A DNA stretch of 13,584 bases from an uncultured Nitrospira sp. (GTDB lineage Bacteria; Nitrospirota; Nitrospiria; Nitrospirales; Nitrospiraceae), in contig CAMLHQ010000084.1 of NCBI GenBank assembly GCA_946479785.1, positions 1 through 13,584 of the forward strand. The letters run 5' to 3'. This document shows positions 6,738 to 13,517 of the stretch, piece by piece (positions within the stretch are counted from its first letter, which is position 1; each line of letters starts with the position of its first letter). The notes under the pieces are model-generated. The model searched no databases and had not been told where the DNA came from. It was given only the letters and a program-made list of their open reading frames with translations. The position numbers were made by a program, and so were the translations under genes.

Positions 6738-7543
6738 AACATCCGAAAGTAGCGTCACGCGAGCAGTGGCTCGCAGCCCGGCTCGAGCTGCTCGAGGCGG
6801 AGAAGGAATTCACGCGACGCAGCGACGAGTTGGCGCGGCGGCGGCAGGAGTTACCGTGGCTCCGGATCGAGAAGGAGTACCGATTCGAGACCGACGAGGG
6901 GAGCGCCTCACCGCGGGATCTCTTCCGAGGGCGCTCGCAACTTCTCGTCTATCACTTTATGTTCGGGTCCGACTACACGGCGGGCTGCCCGTCCTGCTCG
7001 TCGATCGCGGACGGCTTCAATGGATTTGTGATTCACCTGGCCAACCATGATGTAGTGCTCTGGGCCGTGTCGCGAGCGCCGCTCGCGAAGCTGCAGGCGT
7101 ACAAGCGGCGGATGGGGTGGACGTTTCCCTGGGCGTCCTCTGTCGGCGGCGACTTCAACTTCGATTTCAACGTCTCGATCACCAAGGAGCAGCAGCTTGC
7201 CGGCGGCGTCGAATACAACTACAAGCGCGATGGACACGTGATCGACATGAAGCCGCTACCGCCGCCGGTCGCCGAGTTCGCGGCGATGTGCGGAACCGAC
7301 GCGTCGACGTACGTTCGCGACCGGCCTGGCATGAGCGCGTTCGTGCTCAAGGACGGCGTCGTCTATCACACCTACTCCACCTATGCGCGCGGACTGGATG
7401 GTCTCTGGGGCATGTACCAGTGGCTCGACCGCGCCCCCAGCGGACGTAACGAGACGGGCGTCTGGTGGCGTTGCCACGACGAATATGAAGATGTTCCCAG
7501 AGCCTCGGCGTCCTGTTGCCACTCAGGGAAGGATCAGACGTGA
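6719..7543 (+). CDS. DUF899-family protein (thioredoxin-like fold)
   Basis: 274 residues, a full-length DUF899 member. The family is placed near thioredoxin-like proteins, with no established reaction. Visible features: N-terminal helix with REQWLAARLELLEAEKEFTR (14-33), the core VYHFMFGSDYTAGCPSCSSI at 77-96 with a CPSC thiol pair at C90 and C93, the family stretch DFNFDFNVS at 145-153, and W-rich C-terminal VWWRCHDEY. Two further cysteines (CCHSG) lie near the C-terminus. AAGGAGG at 6705-6711 sets ATG 6719. It overlaps the CPxC small gene by 19 nt, implying coupled translation; both carry CPxC motifs, hinting at a shared redox task. Confidence 0.88.
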   Translation: MAKSTIEHPKVASREQWLAARLELLEAEKEFTRRSDELARRRQELPWLRIEKEYRFETDEGSASPRDLFRGRSQLLVYHFMFGSDYTAGCPSCSSIADGFNGFVIHLANHDVVLWAVSRAPLAKLQAYKRRMGWTFPWASSVGGDFNFDFNVSITKEQQLAGGVEYNYKRDGHVIDMKPLPPPVAEFAAMCGTDASTYVRDRPGMSAFVLKDGVVYHTYSTYARGLDGLWGMYQWLDRAPSGRNETGVWWRCHDEYEDVPRASASCCHSGKDQT

Positions 7544-7695
7544 GCATGCAGCGTAGCGGCTGAAGTGCTCGCATAACCAGCCGTCACGAGCGATACCCGG
7601 TTGCATAAGGGTAAGTCCCCATCACCATGAACAGATAGTGCGACTAAGTATTCAGCCAGTCTTTCACCGTTCGACTAATTGACGGAGGCCTCCAC

Positions 7696-8052
7696 ATGAA
7701 ATACATGTTGCTGATCTACTTTGAAGAAAAAAGGGGGTTGAGCGAGGCCGAGCGGCAGGAATGTTATGCGGAGTCCACGCAGCTTGCGCACCAGTTATAC
7801 GCAAACGGGCAGTTTGTCGCCGCCGACCCGCTTCACCCGACGTCCATGGCGACCAGCGTCAAGGTGCGCGACGGCAAACGTCTTGTGACCGATGGTCCAT
7901 TTGCGGAGACGCGCGAACAACTTGGCGGCTACTTCCTCATCGATGCCAAGAATCTCGATGAGGCCATCGCCGTCGCCGCGAAGATTCCCATGGCGCGCAA
8001 GGGAACCGTCGAGGTCCGGCCGGTGATCGACATCCCGGAGTTGCCGAGTTGA
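7696..8052 (+). CDS. YCII-related DGPF-domain protein (copy 2)
   Basis: 118 residues. VTDGPFAETREQLGGYFLID spans 64-83, with DGPF at 66-69. It is closer to copy 1 than to copies 3 and 4: MKYMLLIYFEE start, FVAADPL, and the ending VEVRPVID. Function unknown, as for the family. GGAGG at 7684-7688, part of the palindrome GGAGGCCTCC, gives 7-nt spacing to ATG 7696. The 152-bp gap before it (7544-7695) shows no clear promoter, operator or terminator. The next gene starts 55 nt downstream. Confidence 0.9.
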   Translation: MKYMLLIYFEEKRGLSEAERQECYAESTQLAHQLYANGQFVAADPLHPTSMATSVKVRDGKRLVTDGPFAETREQLGGYFLIDAKNLDEAIAVAAKIPMARKGTVEVRPVIDIPELPS

Positions 8053-8107
8053 GCGGAGAGCGTCAGGCTTCTCGCACGAGCAAGGTCATGCAAAGGAGTA
8101 CGCGGTG

Positions 8108-8599
8108 ATGCAAAAGATCACGCCATGTTTGTGGTTCAACGACCAAGCAGAAGAGGCGATGAGGTTTTATGTGTTGATCTTTAAGAACTCGAAGGTTGGT
8201 CGCGTGACCCGCTATGGAGAAGCGGGAGCGAAGGTGTCCGGGAGACCCAAGGGGTCGGTCATGACGGCGACATTTGAGATCGAAGGGCAGGAATTTATGG
8301 CGCTCAACGGAGGTCCTCATTTCACATTGTGCGAAGCCGTTTCGTTCATTGTGAAATGCGACACGCAGAAGGAAATCGATACGTTCTGGGAGAAGCTTTC
8401 GGAGGGAGGAGAGAAAGGGGTCTGCGGCTGGCTGAAAGACAAGTTCGGATTGTCCTGGCAGATCGTTCCCACCATGTTAAGCGAAATGATGCAGGACAAG
8501 GATGTAGAGAAAACAAATCGTGTGATGCAGGCGATTCTTCAGATGAAGAAACTCGACATCGCACGCTTACAAGAAGCCTACGGAAGGAGTCACGCATGA
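8108..8599 (+). CDS. VOC-superfamily PhnB-like protein
   Basis: 163 residues with the fold signature of the PhnB/3-demethylubiquinone-9 3-methyltransferase-like branch of the vicinal oxygen chelate superfamily. Typical parts are [19 protein letters not shown] at 3-21, [21 protein letters not shown] near 57-70, FSEAVSFIV-type strand (here [11 protein letters not shown]), and [15 protein letters not shown] at about 107-121. The old methyltransferase name is not supported by biochemistry for most members. AAAGGAG at 8092-8098 fits ATG 8108; GTG 8105 is also possible. Its stop codon overlaps the next start (ATGA at 8596-8599). PhnB-like genes are common neighbours of ECF42/DGPF clusters. Confidence 0.9.
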   Translation: MQKITPCLWFNDQAEEAMRFYVLIFKNSKVGRVTRYGEAGAKVSGRPKGSVMTATFEIEGQEFMALNGGPHFTLCEAVSFIVKCDTQKEIDTFWEKLSEGGEKGVCGWLKDKFGLSWQIVPTMLSEMMQDKDVEKTNRVMQAILQMKKLDIARLQEAYGRSHA

Positions 8600-9780
8600 G
8601 CAAGGTACGGTTGCTGATCGGGACCCGCAAGGGTGCGTTTGTGTTGACGTCGGATGGAAAGCGGAAACAGTGGGACGTGAATGGTCCGTTTTTCGGAGGC
8701 TGGGAACTCTACCATCTCAAGGGCTCGCCAGCGAACCCCAATCGAATCTATGCGTCGCAGACCAGCAGCTGGTTCGGACAGGTCATCCAACGCTCGGATG
8801 ACGGCGGCAAGACGTGGAACCCACCAGGGACCAAGCCCGAAGATCTCATGGGTGGTGACGGCATGCCGAAGGGTGAGAGCAATATGTTTCTCTACGATGC
8901 GTCCGCAGAAACGGGCAAGCCGCTCACGACACATCAATGGTACGACGGCTCGCAGCGCCCGTGGGAATTCAAGCGCGTGTGGCATCTCGAACCGTCGCTG
9001 ACCGATCCGGATACGGTGTATGCCGGTGCGGAGGATGCTGCCATTTTCAAATCGGTGGACGGAGGAAAAACCTGGAAGGAACTGGCCGGACTTCGTAGCG
9101 CGAAAGGACAGCTCTGGCAGCCTGGTGCCGGAGGAATGTGCCTGCACACGATCGTCCTGGACAAGGGCCGCCCGGATCGGATGTTCGTGGCGATTTCAGC
9201 CGCAGGCACCTTCAGGAGCGACGATGCCGGCAAGACGTGGCGGCCGACGAACAAAGGCTTGGTCTCCAAGTACGAACTGCCTGATCCGGATGCCGAAGTT
9301 GGGCACTGCGTGCATTGCATCGCGATGCATCCCTCTCGCCCGAACGTGCTCTTCATGCAGAAACACTGGGACGTGCTGCGCAGCGACGATGCCGGAGAAT
9401 CGTGGCGTGAGATCAGTGGAAACCTGCCGAGCGATTTTGGATTTCCGATTGCCGTCCATGCGCACGAGCCGAACACCGTGTATGTCGTCCCGATCAAAAG
9501 CGACTCCGAACACTATCCGCCGGACGGTAAGTTGCGCGTGTATCGAAGCCGGACCGGCGGGGACGAATGGGAGCCATTGACGAAGGGGCTGCCCCAGCAG
9601 GATTGCTATGTCAACATCCTGCGCGATGCAATGGCCGTCGACTCGCTCGAGCCTTGCGGCATCTACTTCGGTACGACCGCTGGACAAGTGTACGGATCAG
9701 CGAACGGAGGGGACAGCTGGGCATCGATTGTACAGAATTTTCCGGCGGTGTTGTCGGTGGAAGTCCAGGTATTACCATGA
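8596..9780 (+). CDS. Sialidase-fold beta-propeller protein with six Asp boxes
   Basis: 394 residues. Six Asp boxes (S-x-D/N/T-x-G-x-x-W) are visible: SDDGGKTW 67-74, SVDGGKTW 153-160, SDDAGKTW 208-215, SDDAGESW 263-270, SRTGGDEW 318-325 and SANGGDSW 368-375. This fits a six-bladed propeller of the BNR/sialidase-like group. There is no signal peptide (it starts [15 protein letters not shown]), so it is probably cytoplasmic and an extracellular sialidase role is unlikely. A second cluster, [10 protein letters not shown] at 236-245, could bind metal. ATG 8596 is preceded by GGAAGGAG at 8582-8589; the longer open frame back to 8329 is only the shadow of the VOC gene. Both ends overlap neighbours by ATGA, so the VOC, propeller and MoaD-like proteins are likely made together. 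Confidence 0.88.
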   Translation: MSKVRLLIGTRKGAFVLTSDGKRKQWDVNGPFFGGWELYHLKGSPANPNRIYASQTSSWFGQVIQRSDDGGKTWNPPGTKPEDLMGGDGMPKGESNMFLYDASAETGKPLTTHQWYDGSQRPWEFKRVWHLEPSLTDPDTVYAGAEDAAIFKSVDGGKTWKELAGLRSAKGQLWQPGAGGMCLHTIVLDKGRPDRMFVAISAAGTFRSDDAGKTWRPTNKGLVSKYELPDPDAEVGHCVHCIAMHPSRPNVLFMQKHWDVLRSDDAGESWREISGNLPSDFGFPIAVHAHEPNTVYVVPIKSDSEHYPPDGKLRVYRSRTGGDEWEPLTKGLPQQDCYVNILRDAMAVDSLEPCGIYFGTTAGQVYGSANGGDSWASIVQNFPAVLSVEVQVLP

Positions 9781-10073
9781 TTCGAGTTGTACTACCGGCG
9801 CATCTGCGGACCTTGGCGCGCGTCAACGGTGAGGTGACACTCAAGGTCGAAGGCCCAGTGACGCAGCGTTCGGTGCTCGACGCGCTCGAAGCCCGCTATC
9901 CGATGTTGCGCGGGACGATCCGGGATCACGGCACACTCAAGCGTCGGGCGTTCGTGAGGTTCTTTGCCTGCGAACAGGACCTATCCCACGAGTCGCCCGA
10001 TGCTCCGCTCCCTGACGCAATCGCGACAGGTGCGGAGCCGCTTCTTATCGTGGGCGCCATGGCGGGTGGATGA
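9777..10073 (+). CDS. MoaD/ThiS-family ubiquitin-fold protein
   Basis: 98 residues, starting [20 protein letters not shown] and ending in GAMAGG, so the C-terminus is the free di-glycine (97-98) needed for adenylation and thiocarboxylation in sulfur carriers such as MoaD and ThiS. The intermediate [17 protein letters not shown] (26-42) is the usual helix after strand 2. No E1-like activating enzyme, MoaE, thiazole synthase or cysteine biosynthesis gene is in the window, so the sulfur acceptor is unknown. It overlaps the propeller stop by ATGA (9777-9780), strongly suggesting a common function. The nearest sulfur-transfer domain is the rhodanese at about 2830-3120. Confidence 0.87.
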   Translation: MIRVVLPAHLRTLARVNGEVTLKVEGPVTQRSVLDALEARYPMLRGTIRDHGTLKRRAFVRFFACEQDLSHESPDAPLPDAIATGAEPLLIVGAMAGG

Positions 10074-10118
10074 CCGGCTGTTGACTAACATCAATACGAC
10101 ACGTGATTGGAGGGACGT

Positions 10119-10529
10119 ATGCCATTCATGATCATCGTGAAATCAAATCAGCAATGTGAAGACGGCATGACACCGGATGATAGTTTCATGGCCGAAATGG
10201 CCAAATATAACGACGACCTTGCAAGAGCGGGCGTCCTGCTCGATCTGCAACGGCTCGAGCCGGATTCGAAGGGCGCTCGTGTGCGATTTTCGGGAGGCAA
10301 GTCGACTGTGATTGACGGCCCGTTTGCCGAGACGAAGGAACTCGTGGGTGGTTACTGGCTCTGGAATGTGAAGTCGAAGCGTGAAGCCATCGAATGGGTC
10401 AAGCGCTGTCCCATCCCGAAGCTCAAGGGAGAATTGGAAATCGAAATTCGTGAGGTGCTCGAGGACGACCCCATGGTCGCCGCGATCCCACAGTTGCGCG
10501 AGCGCCGTCATGCCGCCGTGCGGGAATGA
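10119..10529 (+). CDS. YCII-related DGPF-domain protein (copy 3)
   Basis: 136 residues. VIDGPFAETKELVGGYWLW spans 64-82, with DGPF at 66-69. Together with copy 4 it forms a second subfamily marked by MxFMIIVK at the start, LARAGVLL at 34-41, SKGARVxFSG at 50-59 and EAIEWVxRCP. The C-terminal tail (PMVAAIPQLRERRHAAVRE) extends beyond the core. GGAGG at 10109-10113 sets ATG 10119, so the upstream ATG at 10107 is rejected. It starts 45 nt after the MoaD-like gene, likely in the same operon. Function unknown; probable member of the ECF-linked group. Confidence 0.9.
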   Translation: MPFMIIVKSNQQCEDGMTPDDSFMAEMAKYNDDLARAGVLLDLQRLEPDSKGARVRFSGGKSTVIDGPFAETKELVGGYWLWNVKSKREAIEWVKRCPIPKLKGELEIEIREVLEDDPMVAAIPQLRERRHAAVRE

Positions 10530-10621
10530 GTCAAACGCCCATGTGCTGTTCCTCCATGTGACGATCGAGAAAAGCTGAAAGGTGAGTGCTGAAGGCGTCG
10601 CGGTTCATAAGGGAGGATCGC

Positions 10622-11047
10622 ATGCGATTCATGATTATTGTGAAGGCAAGCAAAGACTCGGAAGCGGGCATCATGCCGAGCAAGAAGCTTCTTGTCGAGA
10701 TGGGAAAGTTTAATGAGGAACTTGCAAGAGCTGGCGTGCTGCTTGCTGGTGAGGGGCTCCAGGCGAGCTCCAAAGGGGCGCGAGTGAAGTTCTCTGGGGC
10801 CAAGCGCATCGTAACCGACGGTCCCTTTCCTGAGACAAAGGAGTTGATCGCCGGCTTTTGGATGTGGCAGTGCAACTCAAAGGAGGAGGCGATCGAGTGG
10901 GTCAATCGTTGCCCGAATCCCCATGATGGAGAGAGCGAGATCGAGATTCGTCAGCTCTTTGAGGCGGAAGACTTCGGGGCTGAGTTCACTCCCGAGCTCA
11001 GAGAGCAAGAAGAGCGGGTGCGCACACAAATAAGCAAGGAAAAGTAG
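10622..11047 (+). CDS. YCII-related DGPF-domain protein (copy 4)
   Basis: 141 residues, the close paralogue of copy 3. VTDGPFPETKELIAGFWMW covers 64-82, with DGPF at 66-69. Shared blocks are MIIVKxS, ELARAGVLL, SKGARVKFSG and EAIEWVNRCPNP. The acidic tail (FEAEDFGAEFTPELREQEERV) is longer than the core. GGGAGG at 10611-10616 sets ATG 10622; a longer open frame from 10586 has no good site. It probably arose by tandem duplication with copy 3. The 92-bp gap (10530-10621) shows no clear promoter. Confidence 0.9.
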   Translation: MRFMIIVKASKDSEAGIMPSKKLLVEMGKFNEELARAGVLLAGEGLQASSKGARVKFSGAKRIVTDGPFPETKELIAGFWMWQCNSKEEAIEWVNRCPNPHDGESEIEIRQLFEAEDFGAEFTPELREQEERVRTQISKEK

Positions 11048-11088
11048 TGCGGGTCCGGACAAGCAATTCCAAATGCACTGGAGGATCC

Positions 11089-11613
11089 ATGTTTAAGAGC
11101 ATTGCCATTGTCGTCCTCATTTTGATCGGCGCGATTCTCATCTACGCCGCGACGAAGCCGGATACGTTTCGTGTTCAGCGGTCGGCCAGCATCAATGCCC
11201 CAGCGGAGAAGATCTTTCCCCTCATCAACGACTTTCGAAAGTGGGTTGACTGGTCGCCTTGGGAAAAGATGGATCCGGAGTTGAAAAGGAGTTTTGGGGC
11301 TGCAGCCAGCGGTCAGGGCGCCGTGTATGAATGGGAAGGAGAAAAAGTCGGGAAAGGACGCATGGAGATTGCGAAGATCTCTCCACCGACCAATATTCTG
11401 ATCGATCTCGATTTCCTGAAGCCCTTCGAGGCGCACAACATCGCGGAGTTCACGTTGGAACCCGGCGGCAATTCCACGACCGTCACATGGGCGATGTATG
11501 GTCCCAACCCCTATTTCGCGAAGGTGATGCATATCTTCTTCAGTATGGACCACATGGTTGGCACTCAGTTTGAGACAGGTCTTGCCAATCTGAAGACCAT
11601 CGCCGAGAGATGA
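11089..11613 (+). CDS. SRPBCC-family (START-like) protein with N-terminal membrane anchor
   Basis: 174 residues. A hydrophobic segment at about 4-20 (SIAIVVLILIGAILIYA) anchors the protein. The SRPBCC/polyketide-cyclase-like domain follows, with the typical opening FRVQRSASINAPAEKIFPLINDFRKWVDWSPWE (about 27-59) and a later GSTTVTWAM-like strand and PYFAKVMHIFFSMDHMVG helix. Such domains bind hydrophobic ligands in a deep pocket; the ligand here is unknown. GGAGG at 11080-11084 gives 4-nt spacing to ATG 11089. It starts 41 nt after DGPF copy 4 and is the last gene before the second sigma-54 module, so it probably ends the cluster. Confidence 0.87.
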   Translation: MFKSIAIVVLILIGAILIYAATKPDTFRVQRSASINAPAEKIFPLINDFRKWVDWSPWEKMDPELKRSFGAAASGQGAVYEWEGEKVGKGRMEIAKISPPTNILIDLDFLKPFEAHNIAEFTLEPGGNSTTVTWAMYGPNPYFAKVMHIFFSMDHMVGTQFETGLANLKTIAER

Positions 11614-11626
11614 TCTCGGTGTTTCT
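11601..11626 (+). terminator. Weak candidate terminator after the SRPBCC gene
   Basis: CCGAGA (11603-11608) pairs with TCTCGG (11614-11619) around the stop codon, with a further C-G and G-U pair outside and a short T-rich stretch (GTTTCTC) after it. The stem is short and the T-run poor, so termination would be partial. Confidence 0.35.
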
Positions 11627-11665
11627 CGACGCGCCTAGCTAGTGAGTCACAGTCTTCCAGTTTCC

Positions 11666-11699
11666 TGCCGACTCTTCGGCGTGTGCCGGGATATCGGCA
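11666..11699. promoter_or_regulatory. Tandem inverted repeats, probable upstream activator sites (module 2)
   Basis: TGCCGA (11666-11671) / TCGGC (11676-11680) and TGCCGG (11684-11689) / TCGGCA (11694-11699), each with a 4-nt centre and centres 18 bp apart. Sequence, spacing and position before a sigma-54 promoter match 2002-2035, so the same activator probably binds both. Confidence 0.72.
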
Positions 11700-11756
11700 G
11701 AACGCCATCGTCAGCCAAGGCTCTTCGGGCGCAGGCATACACCACTCGCATCGTTC

Positions 11757-11769
11757 TTTCAATAAGTTA
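11757..11769 (+). promoter_or_regulatory. Possible IHF site between activator sites and promoter
   Basis: TTTCAA-TAAG-TTA differs by one base from the IHF consensus WATCAA-N4-TTR and sits between the tandem operators and the sigma-54 promoter, where DNA bending helps looping. A match this short can be chance; no comparable site was found in module 1. Confidence 0.35.
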
Positions 11770-11794
11770 GATGGATATGACCGATTGGTGTTGC

Positions 11795-11810
11795 TGGAAC
11801 GCCCCTTGCC
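11795..11810 (+). promoter_or_regulatory. Sigma-54 (-24/-12) promoter for the STAS/RND efflux operon
   Basis: TGGAACG-CCCC-TTGCC has the conserved GG (11796-11797), GC (11808-11809) and exact sigma-54 spacing. It differs from the promoter at 2146-2161 only in the four variable bases. The expected start is near 11821, leaving a leader of about 17 nt with the ribosome site directly in it. Confidence 0.78.
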
Positions 11811-11837
11811 ATTAGTGTGTGCAGGGGGGAACGGAAT

Positions 11838-12170
11838 ATGTTGAAGATCACCCAACACCGGGACAAGGCGTCGGAGTCGGTCTCGTTCATGCTCGAAGGA
11901 CGACTTACGGGGCCGTGGGTCAAGGAACTGGAAGCATGCTGGCGTCGGACGGAAGTGCCTCCAAAGAGTCGAGCGGTAGTCGACTTGACTGGCGTCACAT
12001 TCGTGGATGCCGACGGCAGGGCGCTCCTGACGAAAATGTGGCGAGAGGGTGCGGAATTTCGAGCGGCAGGTTGTTTAACGAAGTGTATTGTGGAAGAGAT
12101 TACGAAAACAGACCGAAGCGGTTCATCCACCTTAAGTTGTAAGGCCAAAACGGAGATGGACGGAGGCTAA
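11838..12170 (+). CDS. STAS-domain protein lacking the phospho-acceptor serine
   Basis: 110 residues; the core (about 1-90) resembles anti-sigma-factor-antagonist STAS domains, with FMLEGRLTGPWVKELEACW (18-36) and the strand-loop VVDLTGVTFVDADGRALL (47-64). In SpoIIAA-like proteins the loop is D-S-S-G with the second Ser phosphorylated; here it is D57-A58-D59-G60, so Asp occupies the phospho-site. No partner kinase is nearby. AGGGGGGA at 11823-11830 fits ATG 11838; GTG 11817 lies before the predicted transcript start and is rejected. As first gene after the sigma-54 promoter it probably modulates or is co-regulated with the RND pump that follows. Confidence 0.82.
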   Translation: MLKITQHRDKASESVSFMLEGRLTGPWVKELEACWRRTEVPPKSRAVVDLTGVTFVDADGRALLTKMWREGAEFRAAGCLTKCIVEEITKTDRSGSSTLSCKAKTEMDGG

Positions 12171-12320
12171 CCTACTGTTGCATTTACGGCTGTCATCTTC
12201 ATGCTCTCGCTCTGGATCATGGAACTTGTTGAGTTTGAACATAAACAGCTAGAATCACTTCTCCCTGGGAAGAAGGACAGGACGCATCATTCGCGAGCCG
12301 TTCGTATGGAGAATACTGCC

Positions 12321-13517
12321 ATGTCTACAATTAGCCGAACATTCAGATTTTTGGCCGTCCCGCTCAGCTGTGTGGGCATCGCTGGATTGCTGGCCTGTAA
12401 ACAGGAAGCCGGTTCGGCTCCCAATCGTTCAATTCCAGAAGTGCCGGTGGTGATTGCAACGACCCAGAACGTGCCTGACGAACCGCAATTCATCGGTCAA
12501 ACCGAATCTTCACGCCCGGTTGAGATCCGGCCTCAGGTGACGGGAATCATCAAGGAGCGGTTTTTTACGGAGGGCCGCGCTGTCAGAAAGGGCGATCGTC
12601 TCTATGAAATCGACCAGGTTCCGTTTCGGGCAGCTCTGCTCAGCGCGAAAGCTAAAGTCGCTCAGGCCGAAGCGAGACTGGTACAGGCTAAGCAAAATCA
12701 TGCTCGCGTGAAGCCCCTGCTGGCAGAGCAGGCGGTGAGTCAGAAGGATGTGGATGATGCGGTGGCCGAAGAGCTGGCGGCGGCGGCGGCACTAGAGGGG
12801 GCGAAGGCCGACCTGGTCAAGGCGAAGTTTGACTTTGACAACACGCAGGTGATCGCTCCGATAGACGGAATGATTGAGCGGACTCGAGTCTACGAAGGGC
12901 GTCTAGTCTCGGCCCAGACCGACTTGCTGACGATCATTCACCAGATAGATCCCATGTACGTCACTGTAAGCGCTCCCGAAAGCTTTCTCCTAAAAAGACG
13001 ACGGGACATTGCTGCGAAGAGGATCGAACACCCTGGCGTGTACCAACTACGGGGCACGATTATCTTCTTGGACAACACCACGTACCCTCATGAGGGAGTA
13101 CTGGATTTGCTCGATGTTGGCATGCGCACCGAGACTGGATCCAGACCGGCTAGGGTCACGTTTCCGAACCCCGACCAGGTCCTAGTTCCGGGGCAATTTG
13201 TGACGGTTCGATTCAAAGGAACAGTGAAAACGGGGGCGATCCTGATTCCGCAACGAGCGGTACAGGAGGGACCGAAGGGACCCATTCTGTACGTGGTCGT
13301 GGACGACGGCAAGGTTGAGATCCGTGATGTCCAAGCCACCAGTTGGCAGGGTAACCAGTGGCTCATCGAAGAGGGGCTGCGACCTGGAGAATCGGTAGTG
13401 GTCGACGGCTTTCAACGAATCGTGCCCGGGGCTCCTGTCAAACCGGTCCCCTATGCCGTTGCCGAGGGCACACCAGTAAGCCAGCCGACCGAAACCAAGA
13501 CGGAACCAACGAAGTGA
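12321..13517 (+). CDS. RND efflux periplasmic adaptor (membrane fusion) lipoprotein
   Basis: 398 residues. The N-terminus is a lipoprotein signal with lipobox LLAC and lipid-attached Cys26. The adaptor layout follows: lipoyl half (about 62-100, VEIRPQVTGIIKERFFTEG), alpha-hairpin (about 101-172, AKVAQAEARLVQAKQN and ALEGAKADLVKAKFDFDN), second lipoyl half (APIDGMIERTRVYEG), then beta-barrel and membrane-proximal domains. This fits the AcrA/MexA type that links an inner-membrane RND pump to an outer-membrane channel. ATG 12321 follows GGAGAA at 12308-12313; ATG 12306 and an open frame back to 12201 lack good sites and would spoil the signal peptide. The 150-bp gap after the STAS gene shows no clear promoter. 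Confidence 0.92.
   Translation: MSTISRTFRFLAVPLSCVGIAGLLACKQEAGSAPNRSIPEVPVVIATTQNVPDEPQFIGQTESSRPVEIRPQVTGIIKERFFTEGRAVRKGDRLYEIDQVPFRAALLSAKAKVAQAEARLVQAKQNHARVKPLLAEQAVSQKDVDDAVAEELAAAAALEGAKADLVKAKFDFDNTQVIAPIDGMIERTRVYEGRLVSAQTDLLTIIHQIDPMYVTVSAPESFLLKRRRDIAAKRIEHPGVYQLRGTIIFLDNTTYPHEGVLDLLDVGMRTETGSRPARVTFPNPDQVLVPGQFVTVRFKGTVKTGAILIPQRAVQEGPKGPILYVVVDDGKVEIRDVQATSWQGNQWLIEEGLRPGESVVVDGFQRIVPGAPVKPVPYAVAEGTPVSQPTETKTEPTK

Noticed and set aside
8329..8595. N-terminal extension of the propeller protein
   Set aside because: This stretch codes for the VOC protein in another frame; the strong ribosome site at 8582-8589 and the [10 protein letters not shown] start fit 8596.
8108..8599. Ubiquinone biosynthesis methyltransferase
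   Set aside because: The similarity is to the PhnB-like VOC fold; the methyltransferase label is a legacy name without a SAM-binding motif here.
8596..9780. Secreted sialidase
   Set aside because: Asp boxes alone do not show sialidase activity, and there is no signal peptide.
12220..12235. TGGAAC near 12220 as a third sigma-54 promoter before the RND adaptor
   Set aside because: The -12 position reads GAGT in place of TTGC, and no paired palindromes lie upstream.
12201..12320. Longer RND adaptor starting at 12201
   Set aside because: The extension would place 40 extra residues before a clear lipoprotein signal peptide; the ribosome site fits 12321.
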